From contig CANUEZ040000167.1 in assembly GCA_948099385.1 (NCBI GenBank), positions 3,943,001 through 4,007,000 on the forward strand: a stretch of DNA of 64,000 nt, written 5' to 3'. Positions 41,646 through 52,600 of this stretch are shown piece by piece. The DNA comes from Fasciola hepatica. Lineage: Eukaryota > Platyhelminthes > Trematoda > Plagiorchiida > Fasciolidae. The stretch's first letter is position 1; each line of letters begins with the position of its first letter. The notes under the pieces are model-generated. The model worked only from the letters and a program-made list of their open reading frames with translations, was not told the DNA's origin and ran no database searches. A program made the translations under genes and the position numbers.

Positions 41646-42593
41646 GTGGGGACAACCGAAGTAAAAAAACTTGTCATCATCTCAGGCGTTGCGCCTGAGA
41701 AACAGACAGGAGTGAATAATAAGAGACACCTAAGCGACGGAGCAAACGCGGTAGTGTTATATACTAACGCGTGTAGTATAAGAAACAAATGGGCAGAACT
41801 CGCCAAAACCGTTGAGGAGCAGAAAGCGTCAATAGTTGCTGTTACGGAAACGTGGCTTTCTGAAGAAGACCATGTGCCAGGCCTAATAAGTAACGGTTTT
41901 GTAGTCTATAGGCAGGATCGCCTTGGTGGTGGAGTAGCCAACCTCGTTAGGTCAGGTACCAACCACCTTGAGTCTCAGACCAAGATGTGCACTCGCAACG
42001 TCCAGTTGTGAGCAGTTACCGTCATCCTTCCGAGCAGAAGGGATAACGTTGTCTGTGTCTACAGGGCACCAAGTACAAACGGCCAAGAGGAAGTTTGTTT
42101 ACTGTGGACTTTGACTGAACTAGTTAAGGACGCACAAAAGATTCTCATAGTGGGTGACTTCAATCTTCCGCACATCGACTGGGTGGCTGAGGTCTGCGTG
42201 CCGGGATCGGAGGAGAAAACCTACATAGAATGGCTGCATGCCAATGCGTTGCACCAGCATATTAGGGAAAATACCAGATATAAGACTGGATGCGTCCCAT
42301 CGTTGCTGGAGCTAGCAATAACGAACTTCCCCAACGACATGTCTGGACTGCATAATTGTGCACCGCTGGGCAAGAGTAACCACATGTGTGTCAAGATCGT
42401 CCTATGCATGCGGCAACCCAAGGTACCCTCAAGGCTCGTCAGGCATTTCGGTAGTATGGACATAGATAGGCTTCGTAATAGGGCGATGGGTTTGACCTGG
42501 GACACGATAGAGGTGGCTACTGTCGAGGAGCGCTGGCAAGTCACAAAGGGATTTCTGATTGCCCTCCAGGAAGTGTTCGCACCCGTGAAATGA
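41646..42593 (+). pseudogene. Copy C ORF2 endonuclease domain
   Basis: VLYTNACSIRNKWAELAKTV, VTETWLSEEDH, a TGA at 42009, then IVGDFNLPHIDW, SLLELAITN and LGKSNHMCVK. The missing catalytic Asp and the stop are shared with copies A and B. It closes with TGA at 42591 before RSGEGKPMWWK. Confidence 0.85.
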
Positions 42594-43787
42594 AGGAGTG
42601 GGGAGGGCAAACCCATGTGGTGGAAGGCTGCAATAGCCAAGGCCATCAGAAGTAGAAACCGCAGCTGGAACCAGTACAAAGCTTCCGGCAGTCAGCTAGC
42701 CTGGAACCGCTATACGAAGCTGAGAAACGAGACTGTGAGCCTTCTGAAAACTTCCAAACGGGAATTTGAGCTCAAATTGGCCCAGTGTGTAAGAAAATAG
42801 CCGAAAAATTTCTACAGCTATGTACAGTCGAAGGGCTCAACAAAGAATGCCGTAGGTCCACTATCCATTAGGGATCACGGTATTGCCACTGATGACCAGA
42901 GCAAAGCAGGCACCCTGGGGGAATACTTTGGTAGTGTACATAGGATGGATAGTGGGGTACGAGCAGATCTAGCTCTGGTGCATCCTGATCCCCAGTTGAA
43001 TGAGCTAAATCTGTCACAGGAAAGTGTACGTGAGTACCTACGGGAATTAAACAGCCACAAGTCAGCGGGTGCAGATGGCATCCACCCAGCTATCATCAAG
43101 CCGTTGGCGGATATCATAGCTCCATCGGTGTGCAAGCTGTACAGGTCCAAGTTGGACCAGAATGAGCTCTCTCGGGACTGGAAATTCGCCGCCGTCGTGG
43201 CAATACATAAGAGTGGACCTAATTCGGCTATGCATAACTACAGGCCGGTAAGTCTAACTAGCATCCTATGTAAAGTCCTTGGGAAGATCATCCGTGCCCA
43301 CATCTGCCAGCACTTACTGGAGCACTCCATGTTAAGTCCGGCCCAGCATGGATTTCTGAAAAATAAATCTTGTCTGACCAATCTCTTGTGCTTCTTAGGT
43401 GAAGTAACCGGACGACTGGACGGAGGTAAGCAAGTTGAGGTATGCTACCTCGACTTTGGCAAGCCGTTCGACTCCGTTAATCGTCGTCTTTTGCTATGCA
43501 AGATGGAGACGTTCGGTATAGGTGGGCCAGTATTTAGGTGGCTGGAGAACTTCCTCTCCAACAGGACGTTTTGCGTCAAAGTGGGGGACAGGTGCTCCAG
43601 TTTGGTGAACATCACCAGGGTTGTACCTGAGGGATCCGTCCTAGGCCCGGTCCTATTCTTGTTATTTAATAATGACCTGGCATCCACTCTTCAATCGCCC
43701 AGCTTTATTTTTGCGGATGATGTGAAGATTGTTGGATCTGAGGATAGGGTGGACTTGGGCAGGGATATAGGTACCGTCCTGGACTGA
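42594..43787 (+). pseudogene. Copy C ORF2 reverse transcriptase domain
   Basis: Open for 280 codons (42945-43787) after a shared TAG at 42798. It has CYLDFGKPFDSVN, VVPEGSVLGPVLF and FIFADDVKIVG, as in the other copies, and ends GTVLD like copy B. Confidence 0.87.
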
Positions 43788-44512
43788 GCATACAAATAGG
43801 ACTTATCTCTGAACGCTGAAAAAACCATTTGTTGTCAAGGCCAAAAGAGAGCCTAACTGTCGCTCATGATCAAGGGCTGTTCACCATAGAAACAGTCAGT
43901 AGGGTTAAAGACCTTGGGGTCATCATGAACAGTGTTTTCAAATGGTCGGAGCAGTGCAACGCTGCTGCACAAAGGGCTCATGGGGATCTCTTTAGGCTGC
44001 GATCAGCTTTGTCTTGCCGGCAGCCGGAGGTGTTCGTACCTGTTTGCATGGCTATAGTACGACCTCACTTAGAAGGTAGCGTGCAGGCTTGGTCACGCCT
44101 CTAAAAAAGGACGCTGCCTGCCCAGAGAAAGTCAAACGTCTCGCCACGCGAATGGTTGAAAGGCATAGGGGTAAGACGTGTGAGCAGAGACTCTGTGATT
44201 TGAATCTTTTCTCGTTGGAAAGGAGGAGACGTTGAGGGGATCTTATAGAGACGTTCAAGGTAGTGAAGGGCTTTTCTGGCCCTAGACCTGATAGTCTATT
44301 CCAAGTGGCTTTAGATTCCAGAACAAGGGGACATGAAAAGAAGTTGATAAAAGCCCGAGATAGGTTGATGGCTAGATTGCACTTCTTCAGCAATAGGGTA
44401 GTAAACAGTTGGAACGGTCTGCCTGGTGGAGTGATAGATCTGCAGACCGTCCAGTCCTTCAAAGGTGCCCTAGATCGCAAGTGGTACGAGGTATTTCCTC
44501 ATAGTGAGCTTT
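43788..44512 (+). pseudogene. Copy C ORF2 C-terminal domain
   Basis: VKDLGVIMNSVFKWSEQC, IVRPHLEGSVQAW, the shared frame change at the A-run (44103) and the RRRR-stop-GDL lesion, then FFSNRVVNSWNGLPGGVIDL. It has HEKKLIKARD, as in B. Confidence 0.82.
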
Positions 44513-44805
44513 GAGTATGTTAACTAGATGGGTGACGGGGAGCACTGTGGTCCTTCTGGAGTATGCGGTAATCGACTTTCTCGCTGATTGCATACAGTCT
44601 CAGTGAACGCTCACGATGCATAATGTCTCTCGCAGTTGATGTGCGATGAGGTTTTCCGTTTCCCTCTCATTTTTAGCGGGGATTCGACGAAATACACTCG
44701 GCAGTGGTGGGTGCATAACTGGTGTGCATACCATCGAAGGGATTCTGGGCACTCGATTGGCCGTGGTCATTACCTGTCCTGTGCAAACTGTACTGAACTG
44801 AACTG

Positions 44806-45476
44806 AAGGGTACTTCTTCTTCTGTGACCAGCGTCTCAGTCCTTAATCCGGATGAGACGGTTCTTGGCAATGCACTGTTAACAGACCCACTGAAACGTGA
44901 GGACCAAAAACAGGCTGCAGGGTAAACGAACTAAATGCCACTGTCCGCATCCAGGGATGCGATAGCCAGCCTAAGGAGCTTGCTTATGAAGTCTCTCCCA
45001 GCTCCCCAGGTGGCCGATCAGGTGTGCAGAATACCCGAGCAGCAAATTCTGAATGCCACCAAGACTTTGCAAGATACGGAGGAATACTCAGGGCAAGTCA
45101 TTCTTTGGGTTCGCTATCTCAATCCGGATCACCCTTATGACACATTCCCACGTGTTTAACCTAAAGTACTCCGGATACCAACTAGATCCCGAGAACGGCC
45201 TATGGAACGGGCAACAAGCCAAAATTTCCGACGCGTGCCTTAAAAAGTAAAGGTCGGTGGAATAGGGGAAGGGCGGTTTTTATTGAAACAATGTCGTTCA
45301 CGTTTACGTTTGAGACCGATACCGGACGCGATAATAGCAAAGGGAACTAAAGGTTCAACCGCCTGCAGGCACAGCAGTCGAAACGTATTTCTCAATTGGC
45401 GGAAACCAGTTGTCCTTACAGCAAGCCGACAAACAACGCACAGTCCTGTGGCACCGAACAACATACACACTGCCTA
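44806..45476 (+). other. Gene-like segment after copy C
   Basis: Second copy of 18403-19065, including the possible 33-base intron (about 44923-44955) and the WVRYLNPDHPYDTFPRV reading. It ends CACACTG directly followed by CCTAGACC. In the copy after A, the BEL LTR begins at this point. The product is unknown. Confidence 0.45.
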
Positions 45477-46470
45477 GACCTAAGTGCTAATTTGTTTTTT
45501 TTGTCTAAAGTAATTTTCGGTCATGAATTAACACATTCAAATTCAGTCATCTTCAGGTCGCCGCAACAACTCCCCCCCTCTAGAAGGGAACTGTAGAAGT
45601 GCCCAAGCAGCACTGCCCAACGTTTGCCCATTTGGGCTAGGGTTGGGCGAACGTTGGGCTAGCCCATCACAACGTTGGGCAACCCAATTGAAATGCGCTG
45701 GGCAGCGCCACCAGCGCCCAAAGGGGCTAGGGTTGGGCATGCCCTATGTTCCATAAAAATCGCGGAGAATAGTTCCTTCCTTTATAATAATTACCCAAAT
45801 TTCGTCTCACTGCCTTATGGGCTATTACAACATTCTCCCACGTCTTCAGCTTAACCACTAAGCTACCAATATATATATATACCGGCATTTTAATGTTAAA
45901 AAACGGCGTGTGCACATGTTTGTGTGTTATACGTTTTTCATACCTTTCAGTGAAATACCTAATTGAGAGATATGAAACGTACAGATTGCACACAAAATTA
46001 CTCATGTGCTGTTTTTCAACGTTACAAAAAGCAGTTTTTACTTTTAACGGGAAAACCATATGACCAAATACGCATATTCGAGGATGACATTTTGCATCAT
46101 AACTTTAAAATGAAGAAATGGTTACGGAAAAATCCTGAATGAATGCAAAATAACGACTTACCGGCGTAGCCGCCTTCCTTCGCTTCGATCCCGAGCCTAA
46201 TGTGTCTTTCTATGACAGACCACGGTTCATCCGCGAACCGTTCCGTCCCACGCACGGCGTTTGTTGTTCCTTGTTAAGGTTAATTGTATCGGCTCACCCA
46301 TTACGGCCGCGATCAACTTATGATCGTAAACCGGCTTCCGTTATGGGCTCCCTAGCCAACAGCATGTCATAGCAACCTCTTCACTAGTGCATGCTGTCAG
46401 CATACTTCACACCGTTTCACACAAGTCTGTGCAGGTGAACCTTTTAAGCGTGGTAACCTGACGGTAAGAT
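45477..46470. other. Unassigned spacer
   Basis: No coding motif is recognised. It contains the TTGGGC-rich block (listed separately), an (AT)n run at about 45870-45882 and A/T-rich sequence to 46140. The rest shows nothing I can identify. Confidence 0.35.
45601..45748. repeat. Short block of GTTGGGC/GCCCAAC repeats
   Basis: The heptamer GTTGGGC and its complement recur about seven times. GGGCTAGGGTTGGGC occurs twice (near 45637 and 45724), and AACGTTGGGC makes local palindromes. It may be a degenerate minisatellite or a small hairpin-rich insertion. Confidence 0.55.
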
Positions 46471-47533
46471 TCAAATGTTAACGATTACCATGCTAGCATA
46501 TGCGTTTGGTGACTTAAGAATGTCTTTTAGGGTGTCAAAGCCCCTCAACGTCTCTGCTCGCGGCGCCTTGGGTGGAACGGCTGGTGCATGGGTGGCGAAT
46601 TCTAGATCGGCGAGGAAAACATCGGTGCCCAGCTGAATACCAGAGTAATCGGTGAGCGCCTGACGCATTATCCAATCGATGGTGTAGTTAGACAGTACTG
46701 GCGACAGGGGGCAGCCTTGTCTAACACCGTAATTGAGTGGTTGCTCACGGCTACGTGGTCTATTCGTGTCCAAGACTGATTAGCAGATGGCGGTCACCAT
46801 GTGACTGCGACGAAAGCTGCACCGAAAGTCCGTATTCGGCAGGGATAGGCGATGGTCTGCACGGAGATGGAGTAGTCGATTACCATTATCCGTGTGTTGA
46901 TGGTTGGTGCCGCTTTGGCCTCCAAGCATTCGCTCGTCTCGACCTACGTAACCAATCTGGGCGTTGAGATCTGCAGCCAGTGCCACTATATCTCTATGAG
47001 ATGCTTTCCCAGGAAGTTCGTGTAGCTGCTGGTAGAATATATCTTTGACTGTATCCGGACTGTAGTCGGTAGGGGCGTAGGCAGTGACAACAAACAGACA
47101 ACGATTGCCGCCGCGACCTTTGTTAGCTTTGAACGAACCCTCGAGATGAATCTCACAATCTGCTGTTGACTGGGATCCAGTCGTGTAGCGCAGACTCAGC
47201 TTTAGTACTCAAAGCGATTCCTACTCCTGCATGACTAGATGCAAAAGCCTCGGTGTCTCCGGATAAGCGCAGAGTAAAAGCATGTCCTGAGGGCGAATTC
47301 AGACGAACTACGATGGTGGGGTCCTGGATGCGGGTCTCGGACAAGCAGCGGACGTCAGTAGCCAGTGTCTGGAGTGTGCGCGCTAAAGCTGCTCGTTGGC
47401 TTATTTGCATCAGAGCGCGTACATTGAGGGCTGCAAGCTTCAGTGGCACATGTGATTTCAGTAGTGGTTCTGATGAGATGCACACAACTGAAGGAGGAAT
47501 CTCATCTACATGCCGTGTCTTTATCGATGGCAA
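46471..47533 (-). pseudogene. RTE-like LINE fragment with internal deletion
   Basis: On the minus strand the endonuclease start reads LAALNVRALMQISQRAALA, RCLSETRIQDPTIV and HAGVGIALSTKAESALHDW. After a lesion near 47150 come LFVVTAYAPTDYS and VALAADLNAQIGYVGRDER. It then jumps at about 46770 into the RT motif B region, NYGVRQGCPLSPVLSNYTI, and ends near 46471. The late endonuclease, linker, RT fingers and motif A are absent. Related to, but distinct from, LINE G. Confidence 0.75.
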
Positions 47534-47905
47534 CCTAAGAAGTACATGGAGTAGTATTAATATCGTTGTGTGTAAAACAGTGGATGAAAACGGGTGATGT
47601 GGTAATAGGTGATTGATTTTTTCTGACCGCCAGCACCTCGGTCATAACTTGTGTAGCTTGAGTGAGTGAACAGAGCCAAGCGCAGCAGCGAGTGATCATA
47701 TATGTGGACATTTAATGTAAGCCGGGAGGCTGGATACTACCCCTTTGCCCAGACCGAAATAGGGGGCTCCACCCCGAGCCTTTGACCGAAACGCTTAACC
47801 TACAAGGCAGTAGGACGATATGGGGGTATCGTAACCCTCGGGGGCTGGTAACTGATTGCTCAGTTCATACGCCCTTCGGATGAGGCCAAACATCCTGTAT
47901 GCCCA
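47534..47905. other. Spacer without recognised features
   Basis: No coding motif. The last five bases (47901-47905, GCCCA) are the target duplication of the Gypsy-2 element. Confidence 0.4.
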
Positions 47906-48056
47906 TTTAACGTCAGTCACCGATTTCGTACGTACTGAATGCAAAAGACTTCGGGACACCGATTTAGAAGCGAACATGGGCTGAAACGCTAAAACCAGCA
48001 ACGCAATTACGACGCATAAAATGTAACCATAGAACGAGAGGAGAGTTTGCATGGCA
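47906..48056 (-). repeat. Gypsy-2 3' LTR
   Basis: Direct repeat of the 5' LTR. It shares TAACGTCAGTCACCGAT at the left and GAGTTTGCATGGCA at the right. On the minus strand it starts TGCCATGCAAACTC. About 150 bp, short for an LTR. Confidence 0.8.
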
Positions 48057-48273
48057 CTCACCCCCACCAAGGAAAAACAACCAGTTGTAGTATGTAGGGA
48101 TAGGGCCACGGTAAGGAGAGGAAAATGACTTACTCAGGCTTCTCTATTGCGTAAACTATACGGGTGAGTTCTCTGTTGTCGAGTGAGAATGCCTGAAACT
48201 GTGTCGGGAGTAGGAGTGTTGGGTGTGGATGGGATTATGGGTACATCTTTAGTATCATGTTCCATCGCATCAT
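48057..48273 (-). other. Gypsy-2 3' untranslated region
   Basis: Between the end of the pol-derived frame (48274) and the 3' LTR. No recognisable coding or RNA feature. Confidence 0.4.
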
Positions 48274-49269
48274 TTATGGAATGCGGATTTGTTTGTGGTG
48301 GGGAGATTCCGATATCTTAATCAGTTCCGATTCTGGCACTAGAAAATCGTCTGTTGGAGCCAATCGTCGTACAGAAACATTTTCTTCCTTGCTACTAGGC
48401 AGTTTAACGCGGGCGTATTGGGGATTACAACTGAATAGCTCGACTTCTTCAACCATGGGATCAAACTTGGAGGATCGACCCATTCGTTTGAGAAGTACGG
48501 GGCCTGGAACTGTAAGCCATTTTGGCAATGAAGCACCGTTAGTTGATCGCCGGGAATAGCTAAACAGCTTCTCATGCGGAGTGCAATTCGTTGCTGTACA
48601 CAGCAGTCAGCGGATAGTATGCAAGGCATCTGGGAGAACGGTCTCCCTTTGCGAGATTGGTAGGCCTTCGGTTTTTAGAGCGAGAGTGATCGCTTTCCAA
48701 AGCGTGCCGTTCAGGCGTTCCACCTGTCTATTTCCTTGGGGATTATATGCAGTGGTATGGCTGAGATCCACGCCCTTATTCTACAGGAACTCAGATAACT
48801 CAGTCGGCATGAAACTCGTTCCTTGATCAGAGTGTATGTATGTCGGCATGCCGAGTATGGTAAAAAGTTGGCATAGGCAGTTGATAACGCTAGATGAGTG
48901 CATATCCGCACAAGCAAACGCGAAGGGAAAACGCAAGTATTCATCAACGATATTCAGCATATATCGATTACGAGTTGTCGAAGGCAGGGGGCCTTTGAAG
49001 TCAATACTCAGTCTTTCGAATGGTTGTGTTGCCTTGATAAGACGACCGATGGGAGGTTTATAGAATCGTGGCTTTATTTCCGCACAAACGCTGCATCGCA
49101 AGATCATGTGTTTAATCTCTTCAATCGAATAGGGCAGATTTTTAGATCGTACAAAGTGGGCCATTCGGGAAACTCCGGGTTGGCACAGTGAATCGTGCAG
49201 TTCTCTTAACTTGTCCGTACCAAAAGGAGTACCATATATGTTGGGAGATAGGCGTATCAGCAACTGCAT
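48274..49269 (-). pseudogene. Gypsy-2 integrase
   Basis: The zinc region is LHDSLCQPGVSRMAHFV and MILRCSVCAEIKPRFY (HHCC). The core is PFERLSIDFKGPLPS (first Asp), YMLNIVDEYLRFPFAFAC, MPTYIHSDQGTSFMP (second Asp) and then, in another frame after 48781, AYNPQGNRQVERLNG carrying the Glu. The C-terminal part (48274-48528) reads KWLTVPGPVLLKRMGRSSKF and VSVRRLAPTDDFL. At least one frameshift and one stop interrupt it. Confidence 0.87.
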
Positions 49270-49876
49270 TATCTTTTCCGGGCCTGTAAATTATGTCATA
49301 ACAGTACGCGGATAGTTCGAGTCTCCATCGTTGAATCTTATCATTTTTGATTTTGCTTGTTTGTCTTCCGTCGTACACAAAGGCCACAAACCGCTGGTCA
49401 GTAATAAGTTTAAAGTGGTGTCCTAGGAGATAATGTCGCCACTTACGAAGGGCCTCGACAATTACAAATGCTTCTTTTTCGATAGCAGAGTGATGCCTTT
49501 TGCTGGCTGTTAGGGTACGAGAGAAGAAGGCTTCAGGGCGATTATTCTGGCGCAGTAAAGCGGCTATTGCGACGTGCGAAGCAACCTTTTCGACCACTAG
49601 CGGGGCACTTTGGCCCACTGTCACAACCATAGCGCTTCTCATTGTCTTTTTGAGGAGTTCGAAGGCATGTTTAACATTTTCTGGCAGAGGAAAAGTTGTG
49701 TTTTTCACAAGTGGATTGATCTTATCAGAGAACGATGGTATCCACTGCGAATAATAGGAAAACATGCCAATGACACGACGCAGGGATTTCATATCGTTTG
49801 GTGGTGGGATCTCGCGCAAGGGTTTCATCCGGTCAGGATCAGGTCTTACTTCTCCTTGCGATATCAGGTAACCCAA
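49142..49876 (-). pseudogene. Gypsy-2 RT connection and RNase H
   Basis: 244 open codons: MGYLISQGEVRPDPDRMKPL, SLRRVIGMFSYYSQWIPSFS, VVEKVASHVAIAALLRQN, AFFSRTLTASKRHHSAIEKE (catalytic Glu), HFKLITDQRFVAFVYDGR (catalytic Asp), KIQRWRLELSAYCYDIIYR and PGKDNAVADT. The first RNase H Asp ('TDASD.A' usual) is changed (VEKVASHVA), so activity is doubtful. Directly joined to RT upstream with a stop at 49877. Confidence 0.88.
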
Positions 49877-49879
49877 AAG

Positions 49880-50290
49880 TTAGATTTTGTTCGTGGCAGT
49901 CACAGTTTTGGCCGTATTGAATATTATGCCGTATTTCGCGGCGGTCTTCAGGAAACGCTCAAGGTTTCGATCGTGGTCTTCCTTGGCCACGCCGCATACT
50001 GTCACGTTGTCTATGTAGGCAAATGTATGTATAACACCTTCAGCCTTCAATATTTCGTCAATGGTGCGTTGAAAGCAGGCAACTCCGTTGGTAACCCCAA
50101 ATGGTATACGCCTTAATTGATAAAGAGCACCACATGCTTCAAATGCAATATATGGCCTCTCGTGCTCCGCGATATGAATCTGATGATATGCATTGTTTAG
50201 ATCCAGGGTGCTGTATATTAAATGACGAAGTAGCGGATAGGCATCTAACTGAGTGAAGCGGTTGATGGTTTGGCTGTAATCCACAACCAT
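49880..50290 (-). pseudogene. Gypsy-2 reverse transcriptase core
   Basis: 136 open codons: MVVDYSQTINRFTQLDAYPL, IYSTLDLNNAYHQIHIAE (motif A), FEACGALYQLRRIPFGVTNG (motif B) and IHTFAYIDNVTVCGVA (motif C). YIDN or YLDN in place of YLDD occurs across this Gypsy group, so it need not be a mutation. A lesion at 50290-50336 separates it from the N-terminal RT in the protease frame. Confidence 0.87.
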
Positions 50291-50335
50291 TCTTTTCTTG
50301 TGGGTCGCGTTCTTAGTTACAAGGACTTGGGCTCT

Positions 50336-51157
50336 TCAGGAGGAGTTGGACGGTTTGATGATGCCATCATTCAGGAGACGCTGGACCTCAGCCCGTTTGA
50401 AGTATTCGTCCTCAGCAGAATTTCTGCGAGACTTTGTGGCGATGGGTCTGCAATCAGGCGATAGGTGGGCAAATAAGGGAGAAGGCTGTACCTTGGCGGC
50501 ATCCAGATCGCACAGAAAAAACGTACCGTGTTTGTCGCCGAATGGTATTTCCACCTTGTCATGTAACCCTAGAGAATCATGGCCAAGTAGAATATCAGCG
50601 CAGAGGTTACTCATGACAGAGAGTCTGAAATTGTCATACGAGATGTTTTGGTAGCTGATATTTGCCAAGCAATATTTTGTAATGGCACACGACAGAGACG
50701 TAGAGGCCATTGTTATTCGAGAGTCGCATGGTCGGACCCCCAACCGATGGGGATCTACAACAGACTGCGATATGTAACTGTCAGAACTACCAGTGTCTAT
50801 ACGTGCTTGAAGTTCAACATTATTCACGTAGACTCGAGTGGTCGCGCGAGACAGACAAGGAGGTGCGGCAGCCGCCAAAACAGGACAGTAGTGGACGGAC
50901 AGCCGAGGTAACGGATGAGTTAATCGGTTTTGAACGACATACACGCTTGAAGTGACCTGTTTTCCCACAGGCCTTGCTGATGGCATCTTTGGCAAGGCAC
51001 TTAATACGAGGATGCTTAGAATAACCACAAAAATAGCAGTTATCTTTGTTAACAGCGGACACAGTTGGTTCGGTTTCGATCGTTGGATTGACTGGATTTG
51101 TCGCTGGTGGAGAGCACATTGGAGTAGAAGAAGAACGGGGAGCATGCTCAGCTGCAT
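50336..51157 (-). pseudogene. Gypsy-2 aspartic protease and RT N-terminus
   Basis: Protease core: VYVNNVELQARIDTGSSDSY, with an intact DTG. A flap-like region and ADILLGHDSLGLHDKVEIPF follow ('LG.D.L' end). RT begins with HLSPDCRPIATKSRRNSAED and EVQRLLNDGIIKPSNSS, the usual 'I..LL..GII.PS.SPW' approach, and then stops at 50336. Confidence 0.87.
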
Positions 51158-51680
51158 AGGACTGAGATTGTTTCTGAACAGCCTCTAATGATCTAGCCAT
51201 ATCACAGGCCGTTTGAAAATTTAGGGTAGACTGTTCTGGTAGTCTTGTTCGAATGGAGTTGGATTGAAGACCGGTAATGAATGCATCACGCATGGCATGG
51301 TCACAGTATTCTTCAGTAGATACTAGACGAAAGTCACAGTCCTTTGCGAGTGTTTAGATGTTCTGGACGAACTGGTCTATACTCTGTTCGATCTCTTGTT
51401 TGCATGTAGTAAGAAGATAATGAGCAAAAACCACATTTCTGGGGCGGACGTACAGAGACTGGAGGGTTGAAATAGCACTGTCAAAAGTCTGACATCCAGA
51501 AACATGGTCGTAAACGTTTGGAGAAAGAAAACTAACGAGAATGTCAAGTTTGTCGGCTTCTTCGGATTGTACTCGTTTCAGAAACGCATTGAAGTTCCAC
51601 AGCCAGTATGTCCACTGTTTGGATGCATCGGGAGCGTTCACGTCAGTGTCAAATTTACCCGAGCGCAGATAACGGTCCAT
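50820..51680 (-). pseudogene. Gypsy-2 Gag
   Basis: ATG 51680 begins MDRYLRSGKFDTDVNAPDAS, about 40 bases after the 5' LTR. It contains WTYWLWNFNAFLKRVQ and LDILVSFLSPNVYDHVSGC. A TAG at 51354 interrupts it. The frame 51293-50820 continues with MRDAFITGLQSNSIRTRLPE and then two CCHC-type knuckles, CYFCGYSKHPRIKC and ACGKTGHFKRVC. The second has an incomplete first Cys spacing. The end overlaps the protease frame, which is common for gag-pol. Confidence 0.83.
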
Positions 51681-51720
51681 TTGTTTGTTTGTTTGCTTCT
51701 TTTACTAGTTGAGTAAATTG

Positions 51721-51896
51721 TAACGTCAGTCACCGATTACGTACGTACTGAATGAAAAAGACTTCAGGACACCGATTTAGAATGTAACGCTTTACTCAAC
51801 TAGTAAGAAGCGTACATGGGCTGAAACGCAAAAAACAGCAACGTAATTACACCACATAAAATGAAACCATAAAACGAGAGAAGAGTTTGCATGGCA
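51721..51896 (-). repeat. Gypsy-2 5' LTR with a 27-base insertion
   Basis: Same ends as the 3' LTR but with an extra 27 bases at about 51783-51809. The insertion contains TTTACTCAACTAGTA, the exact reverse complement of 51703-51717 in the adjacent leader. The target duplication GCCCA follows at 51897. Confidence 0.8.
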
Positions 51897-51901
51897 GCCC
51901 A

Positions 51902-52204
51902 GTGCATCCCTCCTCGACAGATGCCGGTGAGCATACTGTTGTGCGCTTCATACGCTACCGTAGTTGGTTTGAAATGAACGTTTAGCCATTCCCCTAGGCT
52001 GACTATCAGTCAGCCAGCCCGATGGAGAGCGCCAGACACTCGCTTTCTTCCTCTCACTTTAGTGGGATCGCTATCTCCATGAGGAGGCAGTGAGTGGTGC
52101 TTCCTCAGCATCGGTTGTGACAGACGCACGGTTATTTGGAAGCATTTCGAGAGGCGTTTAGGACGAGTAGCCACCACAGAGCCTGAAGCACCCACCCTCG
52201 ACCA
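51902..52204 (-). repeat. Dispersed repeat (partner at 63815-63985)
   Basis: On the minus strand, about 52185-52100 matches 63824-63915 (+) with roughly 80% identity by eye. It shares AATAACCGTGCGTCTGTCAC exactly. The minus-strand frame 52195-52010 gives GSVVATRPKRLSKCF and ITVRLSQPMLRK, close to ITVRLSQPLLRK in the partner. Family unknown. Confidence 0.55.
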
Positions 52205-52600
52205 TAGTGAGGCATTTAAAGGCGATCCAGAAACTTTCGAGGCTTGGGAGAATATAGATTACAGGGTCGATGATTATCCACGACATTATTTGACAATGAA
52301 CCGTTGCGAGTATCGAGCGTGTTATCAGTGGGAACAATATGGGTGGATAGAAGGGGGAAATTGAGGTGAATGGAGACAGAAGATAAAGGTTGAATAGATG
52401 AAAGGAAACTCTGAGCAGTAGCCCACTTATTACTACCCACCCCGCTCGATGCAATGGTCAGCGCGGTCCAGATTATCTTGTGGGACGACCTTTGCAGTAG
52501 TGAATTCTTTGTATTCACGTAGTTCATTGTAGATGTTGGGTTGTTAATGCTGGGGTTTCCAACCGCAAAGCTGGTGGACAATTGAGGTTATCAACCAACG
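52205..52600 (-). repeat. RTE-like (LINE G type) 5' leader fragment
   Basis: The minus-strand frame 52581-52216 reads YVNTKNSLLQRSS, IASSGVGSNKWATAQSFLSS and QPLSSVSIHLNFPLLSTH, matching the LINE G leader at 35215-35480. It stops near YSPKPRKFLDRL, before the endonuclease. Confidence 0.75.

Larger units (their letters stand above)
41542..44805 (+). mobile_element. CR1-like LINE copy C (dead ORF2)
   Basis: Nearly identical to copy A 15123-18402, with the same stops, frameshifts and SNH endonuclease residue. It lacks the 12-base insertion that copies A and B share (RQDRLGG here). It ends in the same ACTGA tail, and the segment after the tail also matches copy A's flank. Confidence 0.88.
47906..51896 (-). 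mobile_element. Gypsy-type LTR retrotransposon (Gypsy-2)
   Basis: Minus-strand gag, protease, RT, RNase H and integrase between direct LTRs, bounded by the 5-base duplication GCCCA (47901-47905 and 51897-51901). The YIDN motif and the overall sequence fit a Gypsy group common in aquatic animals. About 4 kb, compact. A few stops and frameshifts break pol. Confidence 0.9.
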
